A DNA stretch of 64,000 bases, taken from the NCBI RefSeq assembly GCF_034347385.1, contig NZ_CP133777.1, positions 2,108,001 to 2,172,000 on the forward strand. The letters run 5' to 3'. Shown piece after piece: positions 1 to 8,465 of the stretch (the stretch's first letter is position 1; every line of letters begins with the position of its first letter). The notes under the pieces are model-generated. The model had not been told where the DNA came from and searched no databases. It saw nothing but the letters and a program-made list of their open reading frames with translations. The position numbers and the translations under genes were made by a program. Source of the stretch: Actimicrobium sp. CCC2.4 (GTDB taxonomy: Bacteria; Pseudomonadota; Gammaproteobacteria; Burkholderiales; Burkholderiaceae_D).

Positions 1-1398
1 GCGCCGATCCGCAACCCTAGTGGCGACGTGCTCGGCGTCGTGCTGGTCTTTCACGACGTAACCGAACAGCGACGCCTGTCCGGCGAGATGAGCTACCGCG
101 CCACGCACGACGCTCTCACGGGACTGGTCAACCGGGCCGAGTTCGAGACCCGGTTGCGCCGCACGCTGGACAAGGCTCACGAGGAAAGCAGCGAGCATGC
201 CCTGCTGTACATCGACCTCGACCAGTTCAAGCTCATTAACGACGCCTGCGGACATTCGGTCGGCGACCAGCTTCTACAGCAAGTGGCCAAGCTGCTGCGC
301 GAAGCCGTGCGTGCGCGCGACACGCTGGCCCGCCTTGGCGGCGACGAATTTGCGGTCATCCTGGAACACTGCCCGTCCGACCAGGCCCAGCGCGTGGCAC
401 AGCAAATTTGTGACCGCATGGAAGAGTTCAGGTTCGTCCACGACGAGCGCCGTTTCCGGATCGGCACCAGCATCGGCCTGGTGCCGGTGGACAGTCGTTG
501 GGCCAACACGGCCGCCGCCATGCAAGCGGCAGACATCTCGTGCTACGCCGCCAAGGAGGCCGGCCGCAACCGTGTGCATGCCTGGTTCGACACCGACCAG
601 GCCATGCGTGCACGCCATGGCGAAATGCAGTGGGCCACACGGTTGGAGCAGGCGCTGGATGAAGACCGGTTCGTGCTCTATGGGCAGCGCATTGAAGCGC
701 TTGGCGAGGGCTTCACGGGGCTGCACGCGGAAGTGCTGATTCGCTTGCTGGACAGCGATGGGAGCCTGATTCCGCCAGGAGCTTTCCTGCCTGCTGCTGA
801 GCGCTTCCACATGGCTACGCGCATCGACCGCTGGGTACTCAAACGCGCGGTGCAGCAGATTCAGGCCATGCCGGATGTGAGTACGCTCGACACGCTGTGC
901 ATCAACCTGTCAGGGCAGTCGGTGGGCGACCGGGCGTTTCACCGGCATGCCATCGATGCGTTGACCGAAGCTGGCAACACGGTCTGCCGGCGTATCTGCC
1001 TGGAGATCACGGAGACCGCCGCCGTCACCAACATGGCCGATGCCGCGATCTTTATCGAACAGGTTCGCGCTCTCGGGGTCAGAGTGGCGCTCGACGACTT
1101 CGGGGCCGGGGCTTCGTCGTTCGGCTACCTGAAGACCCTCAAGGTCGATTTACTGAAGATCGATGGCAGCTTCATCCGCGATGTCATCGACGACCCGCTG
1201 GACGCCGCCGCGGTGCGCTGTTTTGTTGACGTGGCCCGGGTGGTGGGGGTCAGGACGGTAGCCGAGTTCGTGGACCGGCCGGAAGTGTTGGCGCGCGTGC
1301 GTGAGATCGGCATCGACTACGCGCAAGGGTTCCTGCTGCACAGACCCGAGCCGATCGAAAACCTGTTCGGCGCTGCCGCGCAACTCGCGCGGGTCTGA
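1..1398 (+). CDS. GGDEF-EAL cyclic di-GMP signalling protein (5' end outside window)
   Basis: The reading frame is open from base 1, so the N-terminus (probably sensory and PAS domains; the first residues look like the end of a PAS/PAC domain, LVFHDVTEQRR) lies upstream. A diguanylate cyclase domain follows with an intact GGDEF motif (bases 337-351). An RxxD inhibitory site (RARD, 310-321) sits exactly five codons before it, as in product-inhibited cyclases. A phosphodiesterase domain follows; its signature reads EVL instead of EAL (730-738), while the NLS, EITE and DDFG (1093-1104) metal and catalytic motifs are kept. Both activities are therefore plausible: cyclic di-GMP synthesis from GTP and hydrolysis to pGpG. 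No terminator follows directly. Confidence 0.93.
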   Translation, partial: APIRNPSGDVLGVVLVFHDVTEQRRLSGEMSYRATHDALTGLVNRAEFETRLRRTLDKAHEESSEHALLYIDLDQFKLINDACGHSVGDQLLQQVAKLLREAVRARDTLARLGGDEFAVILEHCPSDQAQRVAQQICDRMEEFRFVHDERRFRIGTSIGLVPVDSRWANTAAAMQAADISCYAAKEAGRNRVHAWFDTDQAMRARHGEMQWATRLEQALDEDRFVLYGQRIEALGEGFTGLHAEVLIRLLDSDGSLIPPGAFLPAAERFHMATRIDRWVLKRAVQQIQAMPDVSTLDTLCINLSGQSVGDRAFHRHAIDALTEAGNTVCRRICLEITETAAVTNMADAAIFIEQVRALGVRVALDDFGAGASSFGYLKTLKVDLLKIDGSFIRDVIDDPLDAAAVRCFVDVARVVGVRTVAEFVDRPEVLARVREIGIDYAQGFLLHRPEPIENLFGAAAQLARV

Positions 1399-2005
1399 AT
1401 CAACGTCGCAGCTCATCGCCACGGGATGGCATCACGCCCGCATGCGTGCATTCGCGACGCTACCAGTCGACAGCGGGCGACGCCTGTTCGATTCAAGCCA
1501 CTGCCGGTACCAGTGTTACCTCAGGCTTGCCACGCAATGCCGTGAAGCTGCCGGGTATCACCGGCTGCTGGCAGACGATCGAAGAACACCGGATTGCCCC
1601 TTTGCGTCATCCGCCCTCGCTGACGTGTCAGGTTTGCTCGTACCCTAAGCTGATGTCAGACGGCCTCAACGCAATCCGTCGGAATAGAGCGGGTACCATG
1701 GCGTCACGTTGTAGATTTTTCTATAAAGCCCTAATTTCATTGGGGTATTCCGTCTTGTTAACATCAAAGTGGAAATGATTTGATGCCTTGCAACAGGGGA
1801 TATTGAGAAGCACAAAGGATAGGCAAGCCCGCATTACTGCGGGCTTTTTCGTTTCCTTGTCTGTCATCGCTTTACTTTTGATTTTCTGCCGCCGGTAAAA
1901 AAACGCAGGATCGCGCGCGACCGTTATTTTCTGTTGTGTAATCCGCTGACTGCCGATCGGCAACATCGAGATGATGGGTTGCAGTAGCATTTCGACGGCC
2001 TCAGG
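1399..2005. other. 607-bp stretch without a convincing gene
   Basis: Only short open frames without recognisable domains are present. From about 1690 the base composition becomes more AT-rich. The only clear element is the rho-independent terminator at 1826-1850, which is more than 420 bases from the end of the upstream gene. This is either a long 3' UTR, the remains of a lost gene, or the locus of a small unannotated transcript. Confidence 0.5.
1826..1850 (+). terminator. Rho-independent terminator, orphan
   Basis: A perfect 8-bp stem (AGCCCGCA, 1826-1833, with TGCGGGCT, 1838-1845) closes a TTAC loop and is followed by a run of T on the plus strand. It is a textbook intrinsic terminator but has no adjacent protein gene. 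Confidence 0.8.
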
Positions 2006-2800
2006 ATGGCGGCCATGGAGCGCAAGTCTGTCGTCCTTGCTCAGCTCGCAGACCGTCGTACCGGTGCCGAAAATCGGACTGAGGGGGCGCTAAAACGACG
2101 CAAGGCCGCAGAATTATCGTGGTCAAAGATAGGCAAGGTGTTCCAAGGCTGGCAAGTCGCCTTGAACGGTGGTGTTGACGGGATGCTCGATGTGTCTCTC
2201 GACAGTCTCAATGATCAACTCGATATTGCGTTGCGCGCACCAATTTTTGGTATCACCGACCGGTATTGGTCGGGCAGATGGTTGCTGGAGATGAAGGACC
2301 GGTTAAAAACAGGCGAAGCGGACTCGTAAGGACGTCTCAGGCGGGAAGCTAAATACCGTAGATTCGCAAAGTTCTCCCCTTGTCTTGTGTCGAACTTTCA
2401 TATGGCACCTGCATTCTTTATTGCCTGGCAGGGCGAGGACATTTCGTTGTGGAACACAACTGACGTGCTAATCGTCGACGAAGCCGGGCAGGTGTCGCCG
2501 GACGTCGGCGCGGCGTTGTTCGCCCTCGCTCAACGCGCGCTCGTCGTCGGGGACATTTATCAGATCGAGCCCGTCTGGAATAACGGTGAGGGAACCGACC
2601 GGGCCAACGCCGTAAAATTTGGTTTGATACCAAGCCCTCGTTAAAAAGGTGGGTGGAAGTCGGCAGAACTACGACGAGGCCAAGGCTATCGTGGAATGGT
2701 TGAAGGCTAACGGAGCACAAATCGAAAGGCACTACGCCGATGGATCCGGCGCTGATGTCGCGCTTTGGAAACTGGTTGGCATCCTCATGGAGGAAGGCTC
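2006..2800 (+). pseudogene. Decayed superfamily 1 (DNA2/NAM7-like) helicase/ATPase
   Basis: Two segments of one ancestral helicase survive. The first frame (2006-2644) is interrupted by an in-frame TAA at 2327-2329. Reading through it joins a piece ending GRWLLEMKDRL to FSPCLVSNFHMAPAFF and then to a Walker B block VLIVDEAGQVSP followed by ALVVGDIYQIEPVW, typical of the DEAG motif and the Q-motif region of this family. The Walker A part is missing. After 2644 the frame shifts: YDEAKAIVEWLKANGAQIERHY (from 2670) resembles the C-terminal helicase segment. A stop, a frameshift and large deletions make it non-functional. Helicases of this type often occur in defence or mobile islands. Confidence 0.75.
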
Positions 2801-2851
2801 CGGGATTCCGCCACGATCAGGCCGCAGCGGCTTCGCACATCCCGACCCGCC

Positions 2852-2886
2852 GCCCGCCGCTCGCCGCTCGCCGCTCGCCGTTCGCC
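2852..2886. repeat. Heptamer tandem repeat
   Basis: Five tandem 7-base units: GCCCGCC, three perfect GCTCGCC and GTTCGCC. They sit between the helicase relic and the DUF1016 relic, in non-coding sequence. This looks like replication slippage in degenerating DNA. Confidence 0.8.
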
Positions 2887-3038
2887 GGTTCATATCCGTT
2901 GTCGGGCAATGTCAGGCGCATTTTTTAGCAAGGAAAGGGCAAGCCATGATGGTCACATTGACACCAGTCACAGACCCGCAACTGCAAATACTGCTGATCG
3001 ATCGTTGCTAATTGACTCGACATCCGCGTCAGTAAGTA

Positions 3039-3287
3039 TTGCGCGCAGTCGATACGATCCAGGTCCGTACTTGCCCGCAGATGGGGTGGCACATTGTCGC
3101 ATTCGAGCAAGGCGGCCTGGAGCGTGCAGCTTACGGACAGCGTTTGTTGCAAGGCAACGAACAAGTATTTGTCAGCAAATACAAGCTGGTGCTACCGGTC
3201 GAAGAAGAGCTGCGCGCCGCGCTGGACCGCGAGCGCAGCGTGATCGATGACGGGTGCGCAAGTTGCTATTTGCTGCGACGTAAATAA
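3039..3287 (+). pseudogene. Internally deleted DUF1016 (YhcG-like PDDEXK nuclease) relic
   Basis: The 82-codon frame starts with TTG and joins two ends of a much larger protein family. Residues around GWHIVAFEQGGLERAAYGQRLL match the start of the DUF1016 N-terminal domain (usual form: IGRRIVEFEQGG..RAEYG..LL). Residues FVSKYKLVLPVEEELRAALDRER match the C-terminal end of the family. The catalytic PDDEXK middle of roughly 200 residues is missing, so this is most likely a deletion scar and not a gene. The identification rests on motif memory, not on a search. Confidence 0.6.
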
Positions 3288-3345
3288 AGCGATTGCAGCA
3301 TTCGTATTCCGACGCGACACGCACGTTACGTGATAAGGTCCGGCG

Positions 3346-3738
3346 ATGCGCACATCCTCCCTGAAACACATCGCAGTCCTCCTGTTCGTCATCGTCATGA
3401 CGAACATGTGCGTCTGGAGTTTCAGTGCCGACAGGCTCGCCCACGCACTTGAACACGTCAGCATTGCGCAGGTCGCTGACGCGCACGGGTACACGATTAC
3501 TGCGGACAGCGATGGCCTTGCTGACATCGACAACGATGGCGATGAGCGCGCAGCGGGTCTGGTGGCGCATCAGGTTCTGCATGCGATCGATCATCTCCAA
3601 TTCTTTCCTGACACCACGCCAGGTCGACGCTTTCTCTCTGCCGGGACCAACATCGCGTCCCTGCATTTCACCGAGCATGTGCTTCCGCTGCCTGCCCGCG
3701 ATCCGCTCTTCCGTCCGCCCCGTCGCCTTTCAGCCTGA
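3346..3738 (+). CDS. Small membrane-anchored protein at the head of the metal-efflux locus
   Basis: A protein of 130 residues with an N-terminal hydrophobic segment (about residues 8-27, after a short basic start), which is a signal peptide or anchor. A soluble part follows with a acidic stretch (TADSDGLADIDNDGDE) and a histidine-containing segment LLHAIDHLQFF-like (VLHAIDHLQFFPD). Similar small proteins precede RND metal-efflux genes in betaproteobacteria. The acidic and histidine residues would suit metal sensing or metal binding, but that is inference. It is separated from the adaptor gene by 224 bases. Confidence 0.65.
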   Translation: MRTSSLKHIAVLLFVIVMTNMCVWSFSADRLAHALEHVSIAQVADAHGYTITADSDGLADIDNDGDERAAGLVAHQVLHAIDHLQFFPDTTPGRRFLSAGTNIASLHFTEHVLPLPARDPLFRPPRRLSA

Positions 3739-3798
3739 CGCCGTCCGTTCTTAGCCGCAGAGGCTGACTCTGCCGGCTGCTGGTCAGGCGCGTCGGGC

Positions 3799-3820
3799 GC
3801 ACCGCATTTTTTAGCGGTGC
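3799..3820. other. Hairpin in the leader of the efflux operon
   Basis: GCACCGC (3799-3805) pairs with GCGGTGC (3814-3820) around an AT-rich 8-base loop. No T-run follows, so it is not a standard terminator. It lies in the 224-base gap before the adaptor gene and may be a processing site or regulatory leader structure. The rest of this gap shows nothing recognisable. Confidence 0.4.
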
Positions 3821-3962
3821 CAGCAAGCGCCTTTCAGTCCGTCATGTTCATTACCGCCGCCTTCCGGTTGCGCTCGCATATTGCGTAGCGCGATAGCAAA
3901 CGCGTGCGCTTGTCATGGATCTCCTTCACCGCCTCACCCCTTTGACTCCTCCGGGAACAATC

Positions 3963-5087
3963 ATGAAAAAAAGAATTCTTCTCCCGCCTCTGTGCGTCAG
4001 CCTGTCCTTCGTATTAACGCTGGCGTGCAGCACTCGCTCGGTGGCAGCCGATCGCCCGGCGATTTTTGCGGTCACGCAGCAGCAGATGCAGTCGCTGGCT
4101 ATCCGGACCCAGCCCCTGCAGCGCGATGCCGCGCCGGTCGTACTGAGCTTGCCCGCGCAGGTGACAGTACCGGCAAATCGCCAGCAAATGATCAGCGCGC
4201 CGCTGGCCGGTCTGGCGGTACAGCTGTTCGTGCAACCGAATCAGGCCGTGAAACAGGGCGCACCACTGCTGCGCATCGTCAGCCAGGAGCTCGGCCCGTT
4301 ACAACTACAACTGATGCAAGCCGATAGCAGAACCAAGCTGTCGCGTCTCGCCGCGCAGCGCGAACGTGCGTTGTTCGACGAGGGCATCATTGCCCGTCGC
4401 CGGGTACAGGAAGCCGAAGCAGCGCTTACTGAGAATGAAGCCGTTCTGCGCCAGGCCAGAGCGGCACTGGGTCTGGCCGGCATGTCGGCGGCATCGATTT
4501 CGCGCGTACTCGCCTCCGGCAAACTCGACGATGGCGTCACATTGCATGCAGCGCAGGCGGGTGTCGTCACCAGCATCAATGTCAAACCAGGGCAGCGCGT
4601 CGATCCCGCGATGGCGCTGTTAGAACTGGCGCAAATTGATCGCCTGATACTCGAGATCCAGGCCCCGGCCGCCGAGGCGGCCAATTGGCGTGTCGGCAGC
4701 AAGCTGACCTTGCTGGGGCGAACTGGCACTGCCAGCATCGTCAGCATCAGTCCAGTCGTCACACCCGACAGTCAGACCGTCGCGATCCGGGCGGAGCTTG
4801 GTGCCGGCAGCGACCTGCGACCCGGCGAATTCATCACCGCACAATTGCCTTTGACCAGCGACAACACCAGTTGGGATGTGCCCCTGGCGGCACTGGCCCA
4901 CGATGGCGCTGCTGTCTACGTCTTTGTGCGTGGTGCCGATAGTTTCGAGGCGCGCAAGGTCAGGCAGATCAGCGCCGCCGGCCAGCGCGTGCGTATTGCC
5001 GGCTCACTCAAGGCCGGCGAGCTGATCGCGGTTGCGGGTGTGGTCGCGCTCAAAGGCTCCTGGCTGGGTGAAAAGGGAGGCGACTGA
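3963..5087 (+). CDS. RND efflux periplasmic adaptor subunit (CusB/CzcB type)
   Basis: A 374-residue membrane-fusion protein that would link the inner-membrane pump to the outer-membrane channel. The ATG at 3963 is chosen because it gives a clean signal peptide (MKKRILLPP... then a hydrophobic stretch, cleavage near SVAA). Next come the barrel-sandwich halves around residues 65-110 (VTVPANRQQMISAPLAGL) and 175-215, separated by an alpha-helical hairpin (about residues 110-175). Beta-barrel and membrane-proximal domains follow. The stop codon overlaps the ATG of the pump gene by one base (TGATG), so translation is coupled. The metal is not identifiable from this subunit. Confidence 0.9.
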   Translation: MKKRILLPPLCVSLSFVLTLACSTRSVAADRPAIFAVTQQQMQSLAIRTQPLQRDAAPVVLSLPAQVTVPANRQQMISAPLAGLAVQLFVQPNQAVKQGAPLLRIVSQELGPLQLQLMQADSRTKLSRLAAQRERALFDEGIIARRRVQEAEAALTENEAVLRQARAALGLAGMSAASISRVLASGKLDDGVTLHAAQAGVVTSINVKPGQRVDPAMALLELAQIDRLILEIQAPAAEAANWRVGSKLTLLGRTGTASIVSISPVVTPDSQTVAIRAELGAGSDLRPGEFITAQLPLTSDNTSWDVPLAALAHDGAAVYVFVRGADSFEARKVRQISAAGQRVRIAGSLKAGELIAVAGVVALKGSWLGEKGGD

Positions 5088-8000
5088 TGCTGCCCCGCTT
5101 GATCCAGTTTTGTTTATCCCAGCGCCTGTTCGTACTGCTGGCCACGCTGCTGGTAGCTGGTGCCGGCTGGTTCGCCTTCTTGCAATTGCCGATCGACGCC
5201 TTTCCGGATGTCTCGAGCACGCAGGTCAAGATCATCATGAAGGCGCCCGGCATGACGCCGGAAGAAGTCGAAAGCCGCATTGCGGTGCCGATCGAAGTCG
5301 AAATGCTCGGCATACCGAAGACGAGGATTCTACGGTCGGTCACCAAGTACGGGATGGCCGATGTCACCATCGATTTTCAGGATGGCACCGATATTTTCTG
5401 GGCGCGCCAGCAAGTCAGCGAACGCCTGGGCGGCATCAGCGATAGCCTGCCCGGCGGTATCAGCGGCGGCATGGCGCCGATCACCACGCCGCTGGGCGAG
5501 ATGTTCATGTTCACTGTCGATAGCGATCGCTTGTCGCTGGCAGAACGGCGCAGCTTGCTGGACTGGGTGATCCGTCCGGCGCTGCGCACCGTTCCCGGCG
5601 TGGCCGATGTCAATGCGCTGGGTGGCATGGTGCGGTCCTTTGAGGTCGTGCCCAATCCGCTGGCGATGGCAGCCAGTGGCGTCACGATGGCGCAGTTGCA
5701 GGAGGCGATACGCGCCAATAATCGCAATGACGGTGCCGGCCGTCTCGGCGAAGGCGACGAAGTTTTGCTGGTGCGTAGCGAAGGCAGCATCACCAGCCTC
5801 GAGGAGTTGCGCGCCGTCGTGGTCAAGGTTAATGGTGGCGTCCCGGTACGCGTCGGTGCGCTGGCTGAAGTGCGTATCGGCGCACTGACGCGCTATGGCG
5901 TCGTCACGCAAAACGGCAAGGGCGAAGCCGTACAGGGCCTGGTGCTGGGACTGGCCGGCGCGAATGCGCAGCAAGTCGTCGAAGGAGTACGCAAAAAACT
6001 CGCTGACTTGAAGCCGACCTTGCCGGAGGGCGTCACGCTGAACGTGTTTTACGACCGTGCCGATCTGGTCTCGAAGGCGGTCGGTGCGGTGTCGAACGCG
6101 CTGATGGAAGCGACCGTGATCGTCATCGTCCTGCTCGGTCTGTTCCTCGGTAATGTGCGCGCCGCCCTGACCGTGGCGCTGGTATTGCCGCTGGCGGCGC
6201 TGATCACTTTTATCCTGATGCGCGGTTTTGGCATGTCGGCCAACCTGATGAGTCTGGGCGGGTTGGCGATTGCGATCGGCATGCTGGTCGATGCGTCTAT
6301 CGTTGTCGTCGAAAACATCGTGCAGCGACTGGCGCAGGATCCGAGTGCCGGCAAACTTCCGCGTCTGCATCTGATTTACCGGGCCGTGCGCGAAGTCGCC
6401 GCGCCGGTGGCCTCCGGCATCCTGATCATTATCACGGTGTTCCTGCCGCTGCTGACGCTGCAGGATCTCGAAGGAAAATTCTTTGCGCCGGTGGCCTTGA
6501 CGATAGTCTTTGCACTGGCCGGATCGCTGCTGCTGTCGCTGACCGCAATTCCGGTCTTCGCGTCCTACTTGCTGCGTGACGTCAAACACCAGGAGCCATG
6601 GCTGCCGCGCAAACTGCTGGCGCTGTATGCGCCGGTGCTGGCATGGGTGTTACGCAGCCAGCGCACGGTCGTCATCGGTGCCGTCGTCATGCTGATGGGG
6701 GCCGGTGCGGTCTACACCCAGGTCGGCAAGACTTTCATGCCGACGATGGATGAGGGCGACCTGATTGTCGGCATCGAAAAGCTGCCGACGGTCAGCCTGG
6801 AGCAAAGCGCCGCGCTCGATCTGAAGATCCACCAGGCCTTGATGAAGGCGTTGCCCGAAGTCACAGGCGTAGTGGCACGCGCCGGTGCCGACGAGATGGG
6901 GCTCGATCCGATGGGCTTGAACCAGACCGACACCTATTTGCTGATGACGCCACGCAGTCAATGGCGCATGAAAAACAAGGAAGCGATGATCGACGAAATC
7001 CGCAAGGTGCTCGATACGCTGCCCGGCATCAAGTACAGCTTCACGCAACCGATCGAAATGCGGGTCAGTGAAATGATCATCGGCGTGCGCGGCGATATCG
7101 CCGTCAAGGTCTTCGGTCCTGACCTCGGTCAGTTGAACAAGTACGCGGCCGAAGTCGAAGCGGTACTCAAGACCATCCCCGGCAACCAGGATGTCTACAC
7201 GGTCCAGAACGATGGCGTGCAATACCTGCGCGTGGTGGTTGATCGCTTGCAGGCTGGCCGACTGGGCCTGACCATCGAGGAAATCCAGGATGCGCTGCGG
7301 GTGCAGATCGAAGGGCTGCAGGCCGGCAGCGCCATCGAAGGCAATCGCCGTACGCCCATCGTGCTGCGCGCCACCGAATCGGTACGGCTGTCACCGACCG
7401 AATTTGCCGCCACCCGCATCACTGCCAGCGATGGCACCAGCGTGCCACTGACCGGCGTAGCGCGGCTGGAACGCACTGCCGGACCGGTCAAGATCGACCG
7501 CGAAATGGGCAGTCGCTACAGCGTCGTCATTGCTAATGTCAGCGGGCGCGATCTGGTCGGCTTCGTTCAGGAAGCTCAGGCCAGCGTGGCCAGCAAGCTC
7601 GCCTTGCCGACCGGTTATCGTATCAGCTGGGGCGGGCAATTCGAGAATCAGCAGCGTGCGGCCAAGCGCCTGAGCATCGTGGTGCCGGTGGCGCTCGGGC
7701 TGATTTTTATTGTGCTGTTTTCTACCTTCCGTTCGGTGCGCCAGTCGTTGCTGATCCTCGCGATCATTCCGTTTGCGCTGGTCGGCGGCATCGTCGCGCT
7801 GTGGCTAACCGGCGAGTATCTGTCGGTACCGGCCTCGGTTGGCTTCATCGCCTTGCTCGGGATTACGGTGCTCAATGGTGTCGTGCTGGTCAGTTACTTC
7901 AACCAGTTGCGCGAGGAAGGAATGGCACTGCTCGACGTCGTCACGCAGGGCGCGCGCCGGCGCTTGCGTCCCGTGCTGATGACGGCGTCGATTACCGCCT

Positions 8001-8170
8001 TCGGCCTGATCCCGCTGCTGTTCGCCACCGGCCCGGGCTCCGAAATCCAGCGACCGCTGGCCATCGTCGTCATCGGTGGCCTGGTCACTGCCACCGCCCT
8101 GACGTTGATGCTGTTACCCATCCTTTATTTGCGCTTCGCGTTTGCGAAGCAGGAGACTTCCGATGTCTGA
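5087..8170 (+). CDS. Heavy-metal RND efflux pump, CusA/CzcA family
   Basis: A 1027-residue inner-membrane proton/cation antiporter with the usual 12 membrane segments and two large periplasmic loops. In transmembrane helix 4 the proton-relay motif reads AIGMLVDASIVVVEN with Asp402 and Glu409, seven residues apart. The extra Asp found six residues earlier in CzcA-type Zn/Co/Cd pumps is Ala396 here, so this segment is closer to CusA than to CzcA. Periplasmic methionines are present (DEMGLDPMGLN, IEMRVSEMIIG), but I cannot assign Cu/Ag with confidence. It is the third gene of an operon with adaptor, DUF3240, TolC-like channel and two accessory membrane proteins. Confidence 0.94.
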   Translation: MLPRLIQFCLSQRLFVLLATLLVAGAGWFAFLQLPIDAFPDVSSTQVKIIMKAPGMTPEEVESRIAVPIEVEMLGIPKTRILRSVTKYGMADVTIDFQDGTDIFWARQQVSERLGGISDSLPGGISGGMAPITTPLGEMFMFTVDSDRLSLAERRSLLDWVIRPALRTVPGVADVNALGGMVRSFEVVPNPLAMAASGVTMAQLQEAIRANNRNDGAGRLGEGDEVLLVRSEGSITSLEELRAVVVKVNGGVPVRVGALAEVRIGALTRYGVVTQNGKGEAVQGLVLGLAGANAQQVVEGVRKKLADLKPTLPEGVTLNVFYDRADLVSKAVGAVSNALMEATVIVIVLLGLFLGNVRAALTVALVLPLAALITFILMRGFGMSANLMSLGGLAIAIGMLVDASIVVVENIVQRLAQDPSAGKLPRLHLIYRAVREVAAPVASGILIIITVFLPLLTLQDLEGKFFAPVALTIVFALAGSLLLSLTAIPVFASYLLRDVKHQEPWLPRKLLALYAPVLAWVLRSQRTVVIGAVVMLMGAGAVYTQVGKTFMPTMDEGDLIVGIEKLPTVSLEQSAALDLKIHQALMKALPEVTGVVARAGADEMGLDPMGLNQTDTYLLMTPRSQWRMKNKEAMIDEIRKVLDTLPGIKYSFTQPIEMRVSEMIIGVRGDIAVKVFGPDLGQLNKYAAEVEAVLKTIPGNQDVYTVQNDGVQYLRVVVDRLQAGRLGLTIEEIQDALRVQIEGLQAGSAIEGNRRTPIVLRATESVRLSPTEFAATRITASDGTSVPLTGVARLERTAGPVKIDREMGSRYSVVIANVSGRDLVGFVQEAQASVASKLALPTGYRISWGGQFENQQRAAKRLSIVVPVALGLIFIVLFSTFRSVRQSLLILAIIPFALVGGIVALWLTGEYLSVPASVGFIALLGITVLNGVVLVSYFNQLREEGMALLDVVTQGARRRLRPVLMTASITAFGLIPLLFATGPGSEIQRPLAIVVIGGLVTATALTLMLLPILYLRFAFAKQETSDV

Positions 8171-8465
8171 CCTTTGCCTGACCTTGCTGTGCCCGCCCGC
8201 CTTGGAAGAACGCGTACTCGATACGCTGCTGATGATCCCTGAAATCGTGCTCTTTACCAGCAGCCGGGCCGCCGTCCATGGCGTGCATCCCGAGCGGCTC
8301 AGTGCCAGTGAACAGGTGCTGGGCCTGGCCGTCATTACCCGGATCGAGGCGCTGCTGTACGAAGCCGACCGCTCGCGCTTGCTGGCGCGTATGAAAGACA
8401 GTTTTGCCGGCACCGGCTTGCGCTACTGGCTGACGCCGGTGACTGAAACCGGAGAATTCGCATGA
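8163..8465 (+). CDS. DUF3240 family protein
   Basis: A 100-residue cytoplasmic protein without signal peptide. Its start (MSDLCLTLLCPPALEERVLDTLL) is typical of the DUF3240 family, small proteins encoded beside RND metal pumps and thought to have a ferredoxin-like (PII/ACT-like) fold. The ATG at 8163 overlaps the end of the pump gene by eight bases and the stop overlaps the next gene, so it is translationally coupled on both sides. A modulating role on the pump is inference. Confidence 0.82.
   Translation: MSDLCLTLLCPPALEERVLDTLLMIPEIVLFTSSRAAVHGVHPERLSASEQVLGLAVITRIEALLYEADRSRLLARMKDSFAGTGLRYWLTPVTETGEFA

Noticed and set aside
1446-1778. A 110-codon plus-strand frame after the GGDEF-EAL gene
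   Set aside because: No domain, no ribosome site and unusual composition; it was treated as non-coding or remnant sequence.
1721-1990. An 89-codon minus-strand frame with a hydrophobic segment
   Set aside because: It runs across the intrinsic terminator hairpin at 1826-1850 and lacks a ribosome site.
2852-2886. CRISPR-like repeats
   Set aside because: Units are only seven bases, directly adjacent and without spacers.
5330-6589. A 419-codon minus-strand frame antisense to the RND pump
   Set aside because: The composition (Gln/Arg/Asp/His-rich) is that of a reversed GC-rich transporter gene; no domain is seen.
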